DNA of 64,000 nucleotides from Serinus canaria (Eukaryota > Chordata > Aves > Passeriformes > Fringillidae): assembly GCF_022539315.1 (NCBI RefSeq), contig NC_066316.1:103410179-103474178 (forward strand), read 5' to 3'. This document shows positions 24,953-37,099 of the stretch, piece after piece. Position numbers and translations under genes: made by a program. The notes beneath the pieces were generated by a model that was not told the DNA's origin, ran no database searches, and saw nothing but the letters and a program-made list of their open reading frames with translations. The stretch's first letter is position 1; every line of letters begins with the position of its first letter.

Positions 24953-27900
24953 AAAGGGGTTCTTTGAAAGGCAGTGAGCACAGAGTGACTCAGCTACAGG
25001 TACACTGTGGCATTTGCAAAGTGGCCAAGGCATGTTTGGGCTCCAGACTTAGCTTGGGTATTTGCTGCCCACAGCTGAGCACTTGGATTATCCTTCTGTC
25101 CCTGTGACCTACAGTACTGTGAAGCAAAGTAGTTTTTATTGGGCCCATTTTGGTGCTAACTGGAGCTGTTGGGGGACTTCCAGGAATGTATTTCAGGTGT
25201 GCAGTGGTGACCTGGGCTGCTGCATCCCAGGATGGCTCTGAGCCCTGGGATGAGTTGGGGTAGGGAGTGGGGGACAGCCAGCCCTCTGGGTCAGACCAGG
25301 ACGTGGGTATCTGATCCACTGAAGACCAGTTAGATGTGAATATGAGCTGCCTCAACACAGGGAAGTGTTTGGAATTGAAACATCATTTTAGGATTGCTAC
25401 AGGAACAGGGCAGAATGTGGATGCACAAACTCACACAAACTCACATTGCAGTTTCTCAAAAGACATGACTCTGCTTCCCAGGTGGCCAATTACCAGAGTT
25501 TTCCAGGTACTGACAACTCAGAGCTTTCAGTGACTCCAGTTGCAACATTTCTGACAGTATAATTTACTTTTTTCTGGCTGCTTTGTAAAGGGAGTGTGAA
25601 TTTTGGTCCTGGGCTTTGAAGCTTCATCCAGTCACAATAATTCTCTGCTCCCTGGCTCTAATTCCATGGCCTTGTGCTTTGGATTTACATCACTTACCTT
25701 CTCTACATTTTGTTATCTTTTTGGTCTTACCCAGCAGATAATTTTATTAGAATTTATTTACTTGTAAGTGCTTTCACAAAAAATATTCAAGAGGGAAAAG
25801 TGAGAGTACTTCCTTTGCACAGAGACTATAGTCACCCAAGCAATTCATTCCCTCCTTAGGACCAAGTGAATGGGAATGGGATGGTTTTGGTTGCTATCCA
25901 GAGGTAGGTGGCTGGCTCTGACTCTCTGCATGCAGCTTTACCTGCAGCCACTGAAACACTCTGAGTCACAAGGAGAGGCAGGGCAGCTGACAGTGAGAGG
26001 TAATCACACAGAGGATATTCCAGCCATGAAGGCACTTCAGGCACTGCTCCTGGTGGACAGCAGCAGTGGGGCACAAATACATCTATGTAGTTCTTAATTA
26101 ACTACAAAAAGTGCCTGGGTCCCTTTTCCCCCCTCTCTCTCTTATTTCCCAGACCATAAACCAAATCTTCAGCAGGTATAAACTGGCACAGGCTTTCTGA
26201 CTTCAAAGGAGCTGCGTCGGTTTGAACCAACAAAGATTCTGGTGCCATATGGCCCTAATTATGTTAATGTGAGGCCCAAAGGATGCAGTGCAATAATAAA
26301 AAGGAAATACTGTGTGATCCATCATCACTTTGGCACTCAAGGCAGGACATTCAAAGGTATTTAGGCACCAAAAGAAGCAGACAGGTGCGTAGAAGATTTT
26401 CTGTGTTCCATTTCCCCACGATAAAAATTTATTTCCTTTCTATCCCAAACCAGGCTTGAGAGCCCCTGAAAAGAGGGTAGAAACATTTTATTTTTATCAC
26501 CATGGAAATAAGAAGGGTCTTTCCAAAGTGGACCTCTAACTACTTTGTTTCTAGACCTCTCTGAGTGCTTGGCAGGTCCCAGTGCTGGCAGGGCCCCCCA
26601 ACACTCCAAGGGTCCAGGTGAGGTGGCTGCCAGGCATCGCTGGAGCAGAACTTTGGCACCAGGTGAGGATCTCCAAGGAAGGAGTGATTTCAGCCAGGCT
26701 CACTCACCCCCAGGGAGTGGCTAAGCCACACTGCCCCATCAGCACAGCTCCTTGCAGTGTTATCCCAGCATAACATGGTGCTGCAGGAGGATATGGGGAG
26801 GACAACTGTCTGTCCTCAGCAGATGGAAGCCTGCTGCACCCTAAACTCCCATTGGTGTAGAAACCTTCAACAGCACAGAAACTGCCTTTGATTTAAATCC
26901 AAACAACTAACCACTGTTATTCTTGGACATTTATATTACATTTTCCTCATATTTTCCATCTCATGGATGATTAAAAACAAATTATTGCATGAAGGTGTTT
27001 GAAGTTAGGATGCTTCGTGCAGCAGTTGTTTGTTTCTAAGTCCTTGACAAGAATTTCCTGTTGATCTGGTTTTACGTTGTCTTTACCTAAAACAAATCTT
27101 CTCCAGGGACTGAACTAGTCCCTAAATAGTTTTAAAAGGGTTCTTCCATCTCAGGCTCTTTTCTAACAGCCTTGTAATCTTTGTCCTGCCAGGGAATGAA
27201 GCAAGATTGCTGAAAGCGTATTCAGGTTGCCCTAAAGGAGTGGGAAACAGATTGCTTAATAAGGCAAGAGCTACATCCCACATAATAATTGTCACAGTCA
27301 TCTTTCATTGTTCTCATGCCTTCATATTGGTGCTGTCTGCAGAGTACTTGGGAGTGATGCAATGCTGATGCTGTAATAACCTGGGAAGCAGTTGCATAGA
27401 TTCCCTTTAGAAAACAAAAGGTCACCATTTCACAGAGTTCCCAGCACGAAAATGTATTTATTGATGGCTTGCATTTTGTATAATTTTGTTCTTCAGCTAC
27501 TTTGCTGTTCAGCTCACTCAGTCCCAGGGCACAGATGTACTCATGGTGAGGTGCTGCTGCCCTTCTAAAGAGCTTGCAGCAGTCAATGCTGTGGCTGTAA
27601 TTCCCAGCATGTACAATGTGTCAGGAGTACACATCACCCTTGGGACTGGCCAGGAAATGCAGAAAGTGAAGAGTAAGGTAAACCAAACACCAGGCTGCCT
27701 GTGTGTGGGAGCAAGGTTTAAGTCTCTACTCTGTCCAAGCCGAACCAGTTAATAGATAGAGGGCTCCTGAAAGCTCCTAGATGCTTCTTTGCTCTGTTAA
27801 TCTGCAATAGGCCTATCTAAATATCATCAGAATTTTTTATTTTCCTTTTTTTTTTACTCTTAAAAGCAGTTCTCAAAGTGGGTTTGATCAAACCCAACAT

Positions 27901-28691
27901 ATTTCTGAAAAAAATACCCGGATTTTTCATTTTGACATTTCCTGGTGAAAAGACTTTTGCTGCTGAGATCCCAGATGGGTTCTGGGCAGCTGCAGTGAAA
28001 CATGAGGGACACTGAGTCAGAAGGGTGATCCCAAATTCCTGCATGAACAAACAGTCCTGTCACCTGGTTGCAATAAAGCCACTCCAATAGTAAACCAATA
28101 AATGATGGATGGTGGCCTATGAGATAAAATTTAAAAAAAAATTGTCAAAATCTGTGCTGCTTAAAATACCATGGCCTTTTATGATTTTAATTTCAGCAAG
28201 TGAAGGTTTACGAGATGAAACCCCAGTCCTGCACATTTTTGTGACTGTAACCAGCATCACACATTTAAGCAATGTTTCCCCTTTGACTCAAGTTATTTAT
28301 TGGCATAAATATTTGTGAGATCAGAACATTAACACCTAACTAACATGTTTAGCATAAAATTGCAACAACTCTTAGACAAGTCTCAATAGTTTCTGTATTT
28401 TTCTATAAAATACCTGGAGTTCCTGTATACTGTGCAGCAGGGAGCAACACAAATCTGCCTTTAAAAATTCACAGGACTTCTTGATTCATACGCAACGGAG
28501 AAAAAATGTGAAAAAATATTTATTGCAAATTCCTCAAATATTTGCCAGGTGAAACATCAATAGCAAGACCTTAAATAGACTCTTAATTCCACAGTGAGGT
28601 ATTAAAACAGTGCTCTGAATTTCAAACATGCTGGGAAAATACTCTGCTTATTGACACCTTTTCTGAAGGCCAAAGAACAGACTTTCCCTCT

Positions 28692-28736
28692 TGCTATAGA
28701 AGTAAAACCTGTATTTTGCTATAGAAGCAAAACCAG
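28692..28736. repeat. Imperfect tandem duplication (26-bp unit)
   Basis: ttgctatagaagtaaaacc is followed 26 bp later by ttgctatagaagcaaaacc. Confidence 0.8.
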
Positions 28737-29583
28737 GCTTTCATCTGCAACATTTTCATTACTACTTCTCTTATGTGACATTTCATCCTTGTGTTTTAGG
28801 TAAAGGATGTTCATCTAATCAGTACAAATGCTTTGCAGCACCCATAATGTGTTCTCATTAACCCACAAGCCTTCTTATGTTTATAAAATGCTCTGATTAT
28901 TTACTGGGGACCTGGCCAATGCTGCTTCATTGTTACAGAGCATAAGTGTATGCAAAACCTCTTTTGTGTTTCCCATATTTTGCAACCATTTTCTTTTCCT
29001 CTTCTTAAGTCATAAGCTCTGCAGAGAGCTCTGTGATGAAATCCTCAGTACAATTAGGCTAAAGGATTTATTATGATTCATCCAGAACAGGGGTAACTGT
29101 GTGAACTTCAACTAAAACATGAAGGCTTTTCCCCAGCATATACTTTTGTCTAAAATCTGATGCCGCTTTTTCACTTTCCTCAGAGCTCCTGAGATTTTTA
29201 AACCATGTGGGCCAAATTCCAGGTATCTCTAATATCAGCAAGAAACTGGGTTTCAATCCAGACAAAACACAAGAGTTTCACTTTTGACCCTGTTCCTGGA
29301 AAAACAAGGGATTTGATCTCTTATTTGATATAAGGTGGATCAAACCTTCAAATCAGAACTTGGAAATGGCTGTGACTGAAGTGAGAAGGAAAAGGCTGGA
29401 AGGAGTCTAAAAGATGAGGAGGCTCCACTGTAGCCACCAAATTATGCAATTTCCCTTACAAATATATTTATTGTCATCTAAAATCAGCTGAAATTTTTGC
29501 CCCTGTAGCCTTACTGCTCACTACAGGAGAGCACAGGGATGGCTGCACACGACCAGGTGGGATCAGACCCAGCCCAGGGTCCC

Positions 29584-29606
29584 GTCCCTGTCCCTGTCCC
29601 TGTCCC
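29584..29606. repeat. (TCCCTG)n hexanucleotide repeat
   Basis: About four copies of gtccct in tandem. Confidence 0.9.
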
Positions 29607-32600
29607 ATCTGGTGCAGGCAGGCCATGGGAATGGGGCAAACAGATGTCCAGCTTACCCACAGCGGTCTCCCAGCCCCTCTCACTCAAAGCACAGGGCCTT
29701 CTTCACCAGAGGGAGGGACTTTGCATTTCATACCCAGGTGGGCTTTTGTCTGGTGTGAATTTGTTCAGCTACTTGATTGAAATCATGTGAAGGCTTAACC
29801 TTCATAGGGTCACATGGAAATAGTGGGGCTTTTTTGGCTTAAAGGCACCTTGTTCAAGTACCTGCTGAGTGGTCCCTTCCACTTCTACAGCATTCTTGGA
29901 AAAAATTGGCAAAGCTCCTCTTTGTAGATACCAAACGTGAGCTTTTAAAGCATCAAGACACGATTTCCACATTTACAAGCCCAAAGGAAAAAGTGAAAAT
30001 AATCCAAGGAGTATTGAAGAGATGCTGCAGAGCCCTGTGAGGAGCCCACTCGATGCCATCACATGAAGCTGTCAGGAGCCCATGGGAGGGCAGGCACTGT
30101 TTGGGTCACTGTTTAGCCAGACTTTGGGTCACTGTTTGCTCCAGGTGAACTGGTGTGGGCAGAGGTGCAGCCCCAGCCCAAACAGCTGCACAGAGAGAGC
30201 TGAGACCTGCCGGGGGGACAGCAGCAGCCAAGGTGCTCAAACAGAGCAAATCAAAGGCCTGGAGAAGTCAGGAGGAGTTATGTATGTGGAGGGGTAATGT
30301 TAGCTGGAGTAGAATTGCTTTGGGGCTGCTCTTGGACGATTGCTTTCTGGCTGCTGGTAGAGTCTTGCTTTCAGGCTGACCTCTCTCAGCTCATCTGGAG
30401 CTCTCTGCTGCTTCAGTAGGTACTGTCAGTAATTGTAGCCTGCAGCCAGGGGCCAGGGGAGTGTGGGGCAGAAATAAAACATGGCAAGAGGCAGGGTGGG
30501 AGGGCTCTGCTAGGAGGGTCTGCTGCAGCCAGGGCTCTGCTGAGCCATGGCTCATCCCTCTGCAGAGCAGAGCTGACCTGTGGCTGTGCCCAGAGCTGAG
30601 GTGGAGGGGTTAAGGTGATGCAGGCTCACCAAGTGTAAACTGAGGTGGTGGAGGTAGTTTAGGAGTGTAAATGGCAGTTTTGGAGAGCTCAGAGGACTCA
30701 GAGCTGTGGGAGGAGCAGCTGGGACCTTTCTGTGGCTGTTTCTTCTGTGGCAGAGGTAAAACCCTGGTACCCTGCTGGGGCCAGGCAGTGAGCTGAACAT
30801 TCCCCAGCAAACTGCAGCTTGTTTTCAACCTTCAGGATCATGGATCATGAGAGGTGCCAGCTGCCACCAAGATGGAGATATCATTTGGTTTCTCAGGTGT
30901 CTGAATTCTTGGGCATTCACCTCCTTGTCCAGTGGCTGAGTCTGGCCTGGCTGGATTGAGGAACAGCTCTTCCAGGAGGATTTCATCATTCTGAGTCAGT
31001 TTGATGTGCTGATGTGCCATGTGGCTTTATGGAGAGGCTTGAAACAGAGCTTTGCTGAACAGACAGAAAATCCCTGATTTTGGAGTAGCTGGAGACTGGG
31101 AAAATACTTGGAGACACACTGTGTACACTCAATGAGTTCTTGCTCTTCCCTAGGTGTCTGCTTAGTACAACTCTTCAAATTCTTAATTTAAGAGAACAGA
31201 AAAGGGAGGAAGGAGGGGGGCAGCACCAGTCTCCCCCGTATCCACCCCCAAAGATCTCCACCATGAAACACACAGTGATGTGTGATGGAAAAGCAGCAGA
31301 CAGCCTTGCCCCAGTGTCCTTGGACAGGCTGTGGTGGTAGGAAAGGGGTGACACCTCCTCAGTGACAGCAAAGGAGGTGCAAAAGCAGCAGTGCTCCAGA
31401 GAGTGGTGTAAAGTCCTAGATGGACATAGAAAACCCCTGTGATCAATTGAAAGGTGATAAGGATGTCTCAGCATGCTCCTTCATTGCCAGCTTGAGGGGA
31501 ATTGGATTTGCCTCTGGATGGGAAAGAGAAATGCAGTGAAATTCCCAAGGAAGACTCTTCTCCCATTACTTCTGCAAGTTACCTAAAAAGCACAGTGTCT
31601 TTAATGCAAACTGCAAGCACTGCCATTATAAATAAACTGGCACTAGTTCTGCTGCAGGAAAGTGCCTTAGCACTGTATTGCATCAGCATGCAACTTAGAT
31701 GCTCTTTAACACTTTCCCAAAGTGTTTCCCTACCTCTTAAGCAGAACAGACTCTCCAATTTCCAAATGCATCTGCCTACAGCTAAAGCAGTTGCAGTTTA
31801 ATTGGGACATGTAAGCACGTGTGTGCTTCTGTGCATGTATACATGAGCCTCTAATGTTTATTTTTAAATCTTCTTATATGAAAAAAAAAGTGTCTTGTGC
31901 CTGGATAAGGGGGGAAAAAGAAAGTAATTTATTTACTGAACTTGTAAAACTGTAGTTTAGTTCCCAGGGACAAGAGCACAGAGTCTTCAGAAGCTTCCCA
32001 AATCCAATTGTTAAGCTTTTTTTAATTTTCATGCCTGCTAATTGCTCCGTGCAGCTGGTTTTATTTAAGAGGTTAGTATTTTGAAGTTGAAATGAGGACA
32101 TATTGCAAACTTCACCCCACAGTTCACTGTGCTATGCACTCTGCACAGCAGCTCAGACTGTTAATCATAGGTGAGGCTTAACAAAGCCAAACTGATGCAA
32201 CTGCAGGGAGACATGGGAGACAGCCAGACAGAGCAGCTCAGAGCCATAAACAAAGACACTGTCCCAGTGAAGGACCTGCCTATTGCAAAATATATTAGCT
32301 CAGGGCATCCCTTGGCACTGCAGTGTGAGGAATACATGCAGAAGTCCTGTTGCAGGAAAGGAACCCTCCAGTGCCACCAGGATCATGTGCCTGACTGATT
32401 TGCCCTGTGTGGGGGAAGATCTGGACAGGCTCTTCAGGCAGGGTCAGGGGGTCTCCACTCAGGGGTCTGCTTTGGTGCTGCAGGAGTGTGAGCAGGGCAG
32501 ACACTGAGCACACAACCCTGGACCTTCTGGAGGCTGTTCCCAGGCACTGATCCTGCCCCCAGGCCATGCCCTGCACCTGCAGGTGCTCCCTGCACTACAG

Positions 32601-32797
32601 GTTGGTGTCAGTGAGAGCTGATCTGTGCTTCCCAGGTGAGATGCTTAATGATCCAAATATTACCCAAACAACTCGAATACATACAAACCTTGACAGAAAA
32701 CCAGGGAAACACCTTCCCAGCTTCATCTTATGCATCAGATGGCACCAAATGTTAGGTATTTTGGCTTTTGTTTTCATCTGACTCCTGTAATTTCTGG

Positions 32798-33226
32798 TGT
32801 GAGAAATAGCTACTGATTTTCATAGTTTAGGAAGGTTTATTAAACCTTATCAAAAAACACAACAGAAGACTGAATAAAGAAAAAAGATTATGGCGCTAGG
32901 AACAAAAGATTTTCCCCACCATGTGCTCAGCCCCTTCACAATGGAGGTTTTTCCCTTTTTAACCCTTTAACCCTTCCCAAAGTTCTGTCCATCAACCCCT
33001 TCTTCACTGTCCAGTGGTAAAGATCTCTTCCTCAAATCCTGATTGGAGGTCAGATGTCACCGTAGTGACAAGCCAGCCCTCCCAGATGTCCCAGCTCCAG
33101 CTGTCCCTTGATAACCACGAGAGGGGGTACAACACGACAATAAATCAGTAAACTTTTCTTAACTTATCCACATGATATTTGTCCATTAATTGTGAGAGTC
33201 AATCGTGGCATTACTCATCTGTCACA
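32798..33226 (-). mobile_element. Solo LTR of an endogenous retrovirus
   Basis: A 429-bp element with inverted ends TGTGAGA...TCTGTCACA and a perfect 4-bp target duplication CTGG at 32794-32797 and 33227-33230. Minus-strand orientation is supported by a CCAAT box (33046-33042), a TTAAAAAGGG TATA-like box near 32966-32957 and an AATAAA at 32841-32836, about 38 bp before the 3' end. No internal viral sequence flanks it, so it is the product of LTR recombination. Confidence 0.85.
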
Positions 33227-36035
33227 CTGGTAAATAGATTCAACAAACAACTCAGTCAGCAGCAGCAAAGTTCAGACACAGCTTCCCCTTCATCCATTCC
33301 CTCCTTCCCACCCACTGCTTGAAATTGTGCAAATACATAAACCGATTACAGGGTTAAAACAAAAATAAACCATTTGTCCTTCATCAAGACAGTTCATATT
33401 GCACATGACCTAGGTGGGGCATAATGAGGCTGCTGCAAGGCACCCCAAATCCAAAACCATTTCAGCAGTCCAGCCAGTTGTTCTTGCTCAGGTTGAAGGT
33501 GGCAGTGCTGCTACCACTTCCAACAGGCTGCTTGCCCCTTGGGAAAATGTCAGACTGGGAGGACCATGGGTGTGGAGCAGCATTCCCAGCTCTGTTTAAC
33601 ATTGTCCAAGGAATGGGTAATGTAAAAGGAATGCAAGGAATTGTGTCTTCTGGTAGAATTAATCCCTTGAGGATTTGCAGTCTGTCAGCAAGGTCTGGCT
33701 GGGCCATATAGAAGGCAAAAGCAAGCATTTAGCTGGGAAAACTGAAACTTTTCATTTAAAAAAAAAAAAGTTTCATTCTGTTTGCTTGCAAACAGGAGAA
33801 AATTAAAGAAGAATAAAATAACCCCAAAGCCAAAGGTTACCTTGGAAATTTAGAAGAGGAAACAGCTATCAATTGAAGTATGCCATTTTTTTCCAAGCCT
33901 CAAAGGACTGAAAGACTCAATATTTTCAGTATCTAGACCCCCTTCACTCAAAACATTTCCCACTGTTTTCAGGGCAAATGCAATGTAATCAAATTCTGGG
34001 TTTAAAAAAAACAATTCAAGAATAATTGAGTTAAAAATCCAAATTTCTACCTGAGGGAAGTGTTTTGAAGGGTAGTTTGTTGCTATTGAACTTGCTAGTA
34101 AATTACATTGGCCATTGTCAAAAAAGGTTGTTAGCAGCCACTGGGTAGGTTGTTTACATATCTTTAGTATCTGGCATGTAAAATATTTTTTTATCAAAAA
34201 GGCTGATACTTTCCTCTCCTGTCCAAAGCTGCAAGGAGAGAGGAGCTCATGGTTGCTGTTCCCCACAGCAGGGACATGGAAAAAGGGACCCTGGAAAGGC
34301 TCTTGCTGCCCTCTCAGCAGGGAGATGAGCTTCCCAATTCTGAGACGTTAAGGGCGAGCCAAGGAAGAGCTGTCACCTCTTAACCTTTTCTCAGATTAAA
34401 AATATCATTTTGACTTAACACCATTATCATCTTCCACTGGTGGCCTCTTGACACATGCTTCTGGAGAAAAAGCTGCCTTCTGCTATCAGCTTCTGCCCTG
34501 TGGAGAAACTCAGAACATGACTGAACCTTGGATCCAGACCTTCTTCAGTTTTCCCTCAGTGCTTCCTGCCTTGCTGACAGCACAATCCCAGCAGAGACAA
34601 TCCTGTGCCACCTGTTGGGATGGCAGTACCACTCCACCTTCACAAGGTGATGATGTGAGAAAAAACACTATTTTTTGTTTGTACCAGTGTGACAGAGGTG
34701 ATGTCTGAGAGGCTGGAGGGAGTTGGCAGAGAGAGCTGGGGCACTGTTGTTACTAATTTCCCCCTGGGCCATGTGCAGAACTTGGAGGGGATTTCTGCTC
34801 CACCCTTCACTTACTTTCCTTTAACACTCACTAATCTCTCATTAGCCTCCCTCTGTACAGTGGCTTGCTATGGGGATTTTCCCTCTCTGGATATCCACAA
34901 AGACCATTAATAAATGGTCATAGCTGGGAGGCTGGCTCCAGACTCCAGTACAGACTCAATGTGATTTATGCTCATGACCAGTGAAAGGAAAAAAAGCCAT
35001 CATAGGCCTTAAATTTTTTTTCAATAACATATTTGGGAGGGTAAGAAGTGTTAGGTCACCTGCAGGATTGTTCTCTTCCTCCAGTGAAAACTCTTCTAGT
35101 AAAACATTAATTTGAGAAATCAGAAGCAAGGGTTCAAACAGAGCCCGCTTCCTGGTTCAAAGCCTGGTTCAGACCTTGATCTATAAACCTCCAGACCTAA
35201 ACTTCTCAGTTATGCCTGGATATTACAGTAAAGAAAATGTTAGTGGAACACTTTAAATAAGTATTGAACATTTCCAGGGTGTGAAAGTGTTTGTTGCTAA
35301 AGTGCAGTGAGCTCTCTAACATACACCAGAAGATTTTCTAATCAAAATACAACTTTGAGCAAGTAAAATACTGTTTTTTTATAATATGTAATTTATCTTG
35401 GTGAAGATTAAAAAAACCCAACAAATCTGCTACAGAATATCACTGGCAAGGTTTAAATTCTCCTCTCAGATATATCAGTGCAAATCTGATTATAACACTT
35501 TTGCTGGTAACATTACTCCAAATTTGGACTGGTACAATTTGAGACTGATGTCTTGAAGTAAACATGTCCCTGTGATTGCAAATACCCTTTACTACTCGCT
35601 GAGGTATGCAAACTGCCATCAGCAGAACATGCTTCTTTGGAATGAGAAAAGGCCTATTACATGAAAATAATAAAACCAGGGTATGGTGAAAAGGAATTTA
35701 GTTGGAGGGCAGGTATAAGTTCTTAGTGTTCCCCCCAATCAGCAGATGTAAATCTTCCTGTACCTCAGACTTCATGTACTCCAAGCTTTCTTCTGAGAAG
35801 CAAGGAGAGTTTTCTATTATACCCATTAGTAGGTGTCTCAAAAACAGTTTCCTTGTTTTTTAGATGAAAAACATAAGCCATGAGTTGTAATATGCAATTT
35901 CTATCATTAAATCTCCATTAATAGCCTGTCTAATCAAGTACTCAGTTATTTAGTAAACAAGTGCTTTGAATGGTGATGACTTTATGGTTTATGCAGATGT
36001 TTAGCAGAAAAAGGCATGAATACTAGAAATATTAG

Positions 36036-36112
36036 TGGAATGGAATGTAATATAATATAATGTAATGTAATGTAGTATAATAATATAATATAATGTAATA
36101 CAATATAATATA
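36036..36112. repeat. TAATG/TAATA pentanucleotide microsatellite
   Basis: About 77 bp of imperfect 5-bp units (ggaat, gtaat, ataat). Reading frames across it (Tyr/Ile/Leu-rich) are artefacts. Confidence 0.92.
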
Positions 36113-37028
36113 GAAAATATGCAAGAGAAAGGTCTGTCCACACCTTGGTGTCGGTATGAAAATGAAGGGGTTCTGCAGAAGGGTCATTGTTTCTGGGTTT
36201 ATGGGAAGAAGGCATTTTAAGCTGGCTGTAAAAGGGGATGATGTGTCAGATAAATTAACTAAGTGATCAGCTTTGTGAAAAACACTAATCAGAAAGAGCA
36301 AAGTCTCTGCCCTTCCTCTGGTGTAAGATGCAAACTTGGCCAGTCCGTACTTTAGAGCAACAGAGGAGCTCTTTGTCTGGCTTAGCTGAGTCACACAATT
36401 ATCTCAATAACAGTAAGTACCTAGCAACAGCCTCAATAAACACCCATTTATTTGATTAATCAGCCACTTTGAAACAGGTTTGGTAAACATTACCCTTTCA
36501 CTTTTGGCTTCCATTATTAAAAAGCTGCCCGCTGAAGCTGCACCCCACGCTATGAATAACCACGCACAGCCACCTCTGTCCTGCCCAGCTCAGGCAGGTG
36601 GGCCGAGCTCAACCTGGCACTTCTTGCCCGTGTCAAAACACAGAAGGCAGGAGGGATCAGTGTAGGATTCTAGCCATGGGCTCAAAATAAAACTGCTGAT
36701 GTTGATGAGCACTATCAAAAACTGCACAAGAATTTGGTCGTTGTGAGACCAAGATAGGAAGAAAGAAAAAGCAGAAACTTAAGTTTCCATAAATGTAAAC
36801 ATTTGCATATTTGAGGATAACTTACAGTGGCTGGAATGTACTTTAAGCCCCAAAATGTACTTTAAGTACCAAAAAGGTTTGGAGTACTCAGAGATTGTGA
36901 GAAGTGTTTGCAGCGGATTGGCATCTGGGAACAAATGGAATTTTTTGTTATCATGGAAGATATCAAGATTATTTCCAACCCTTTGTGGACTCCTGTGAAG
37001 TCTGGTTACAGAGCATACAAATATAAAT

Positions 37029-37030
<2 letters not shown>

Positions 37031-37096
<66 letters not shown>
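37031..37096. repeat. Compound A33-(TA)16-17 microsatellite
   Basis: Thirty-three consecutive A residues (37031-37063) followed directly by about 33 bp of alternating TA. No processed gene copy is recognisable upstream, so it is not clearly a retrocopy tail. Confidence 0.97.

Positions 37097-37099
<3 letters not shown>

Larger units (their letters stand above)
24953..32793. other. No gene seen
   Basis: Nearly 8 kb of unique noncoding DNA. A weak old-repeat-like stretch lies around 26184-26250 (ctgacttcaaaggagctgcg), and small duplications are listed separately. No splice-flanked protein-like frame was found. Confidence 0.5.

Noticed and set aside
26184..26250. Text resembling an old amniote repeat (ctgacttcaaaggagctgcg)
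   Set aside because: Suggestive from memory of turtle and crocodile repeats, but too short to assign.
29071..29265. 64-codon minus-strand frame with protein-like end
   Set aside because: No splice signals, short, and not recognisably homologous to anything.
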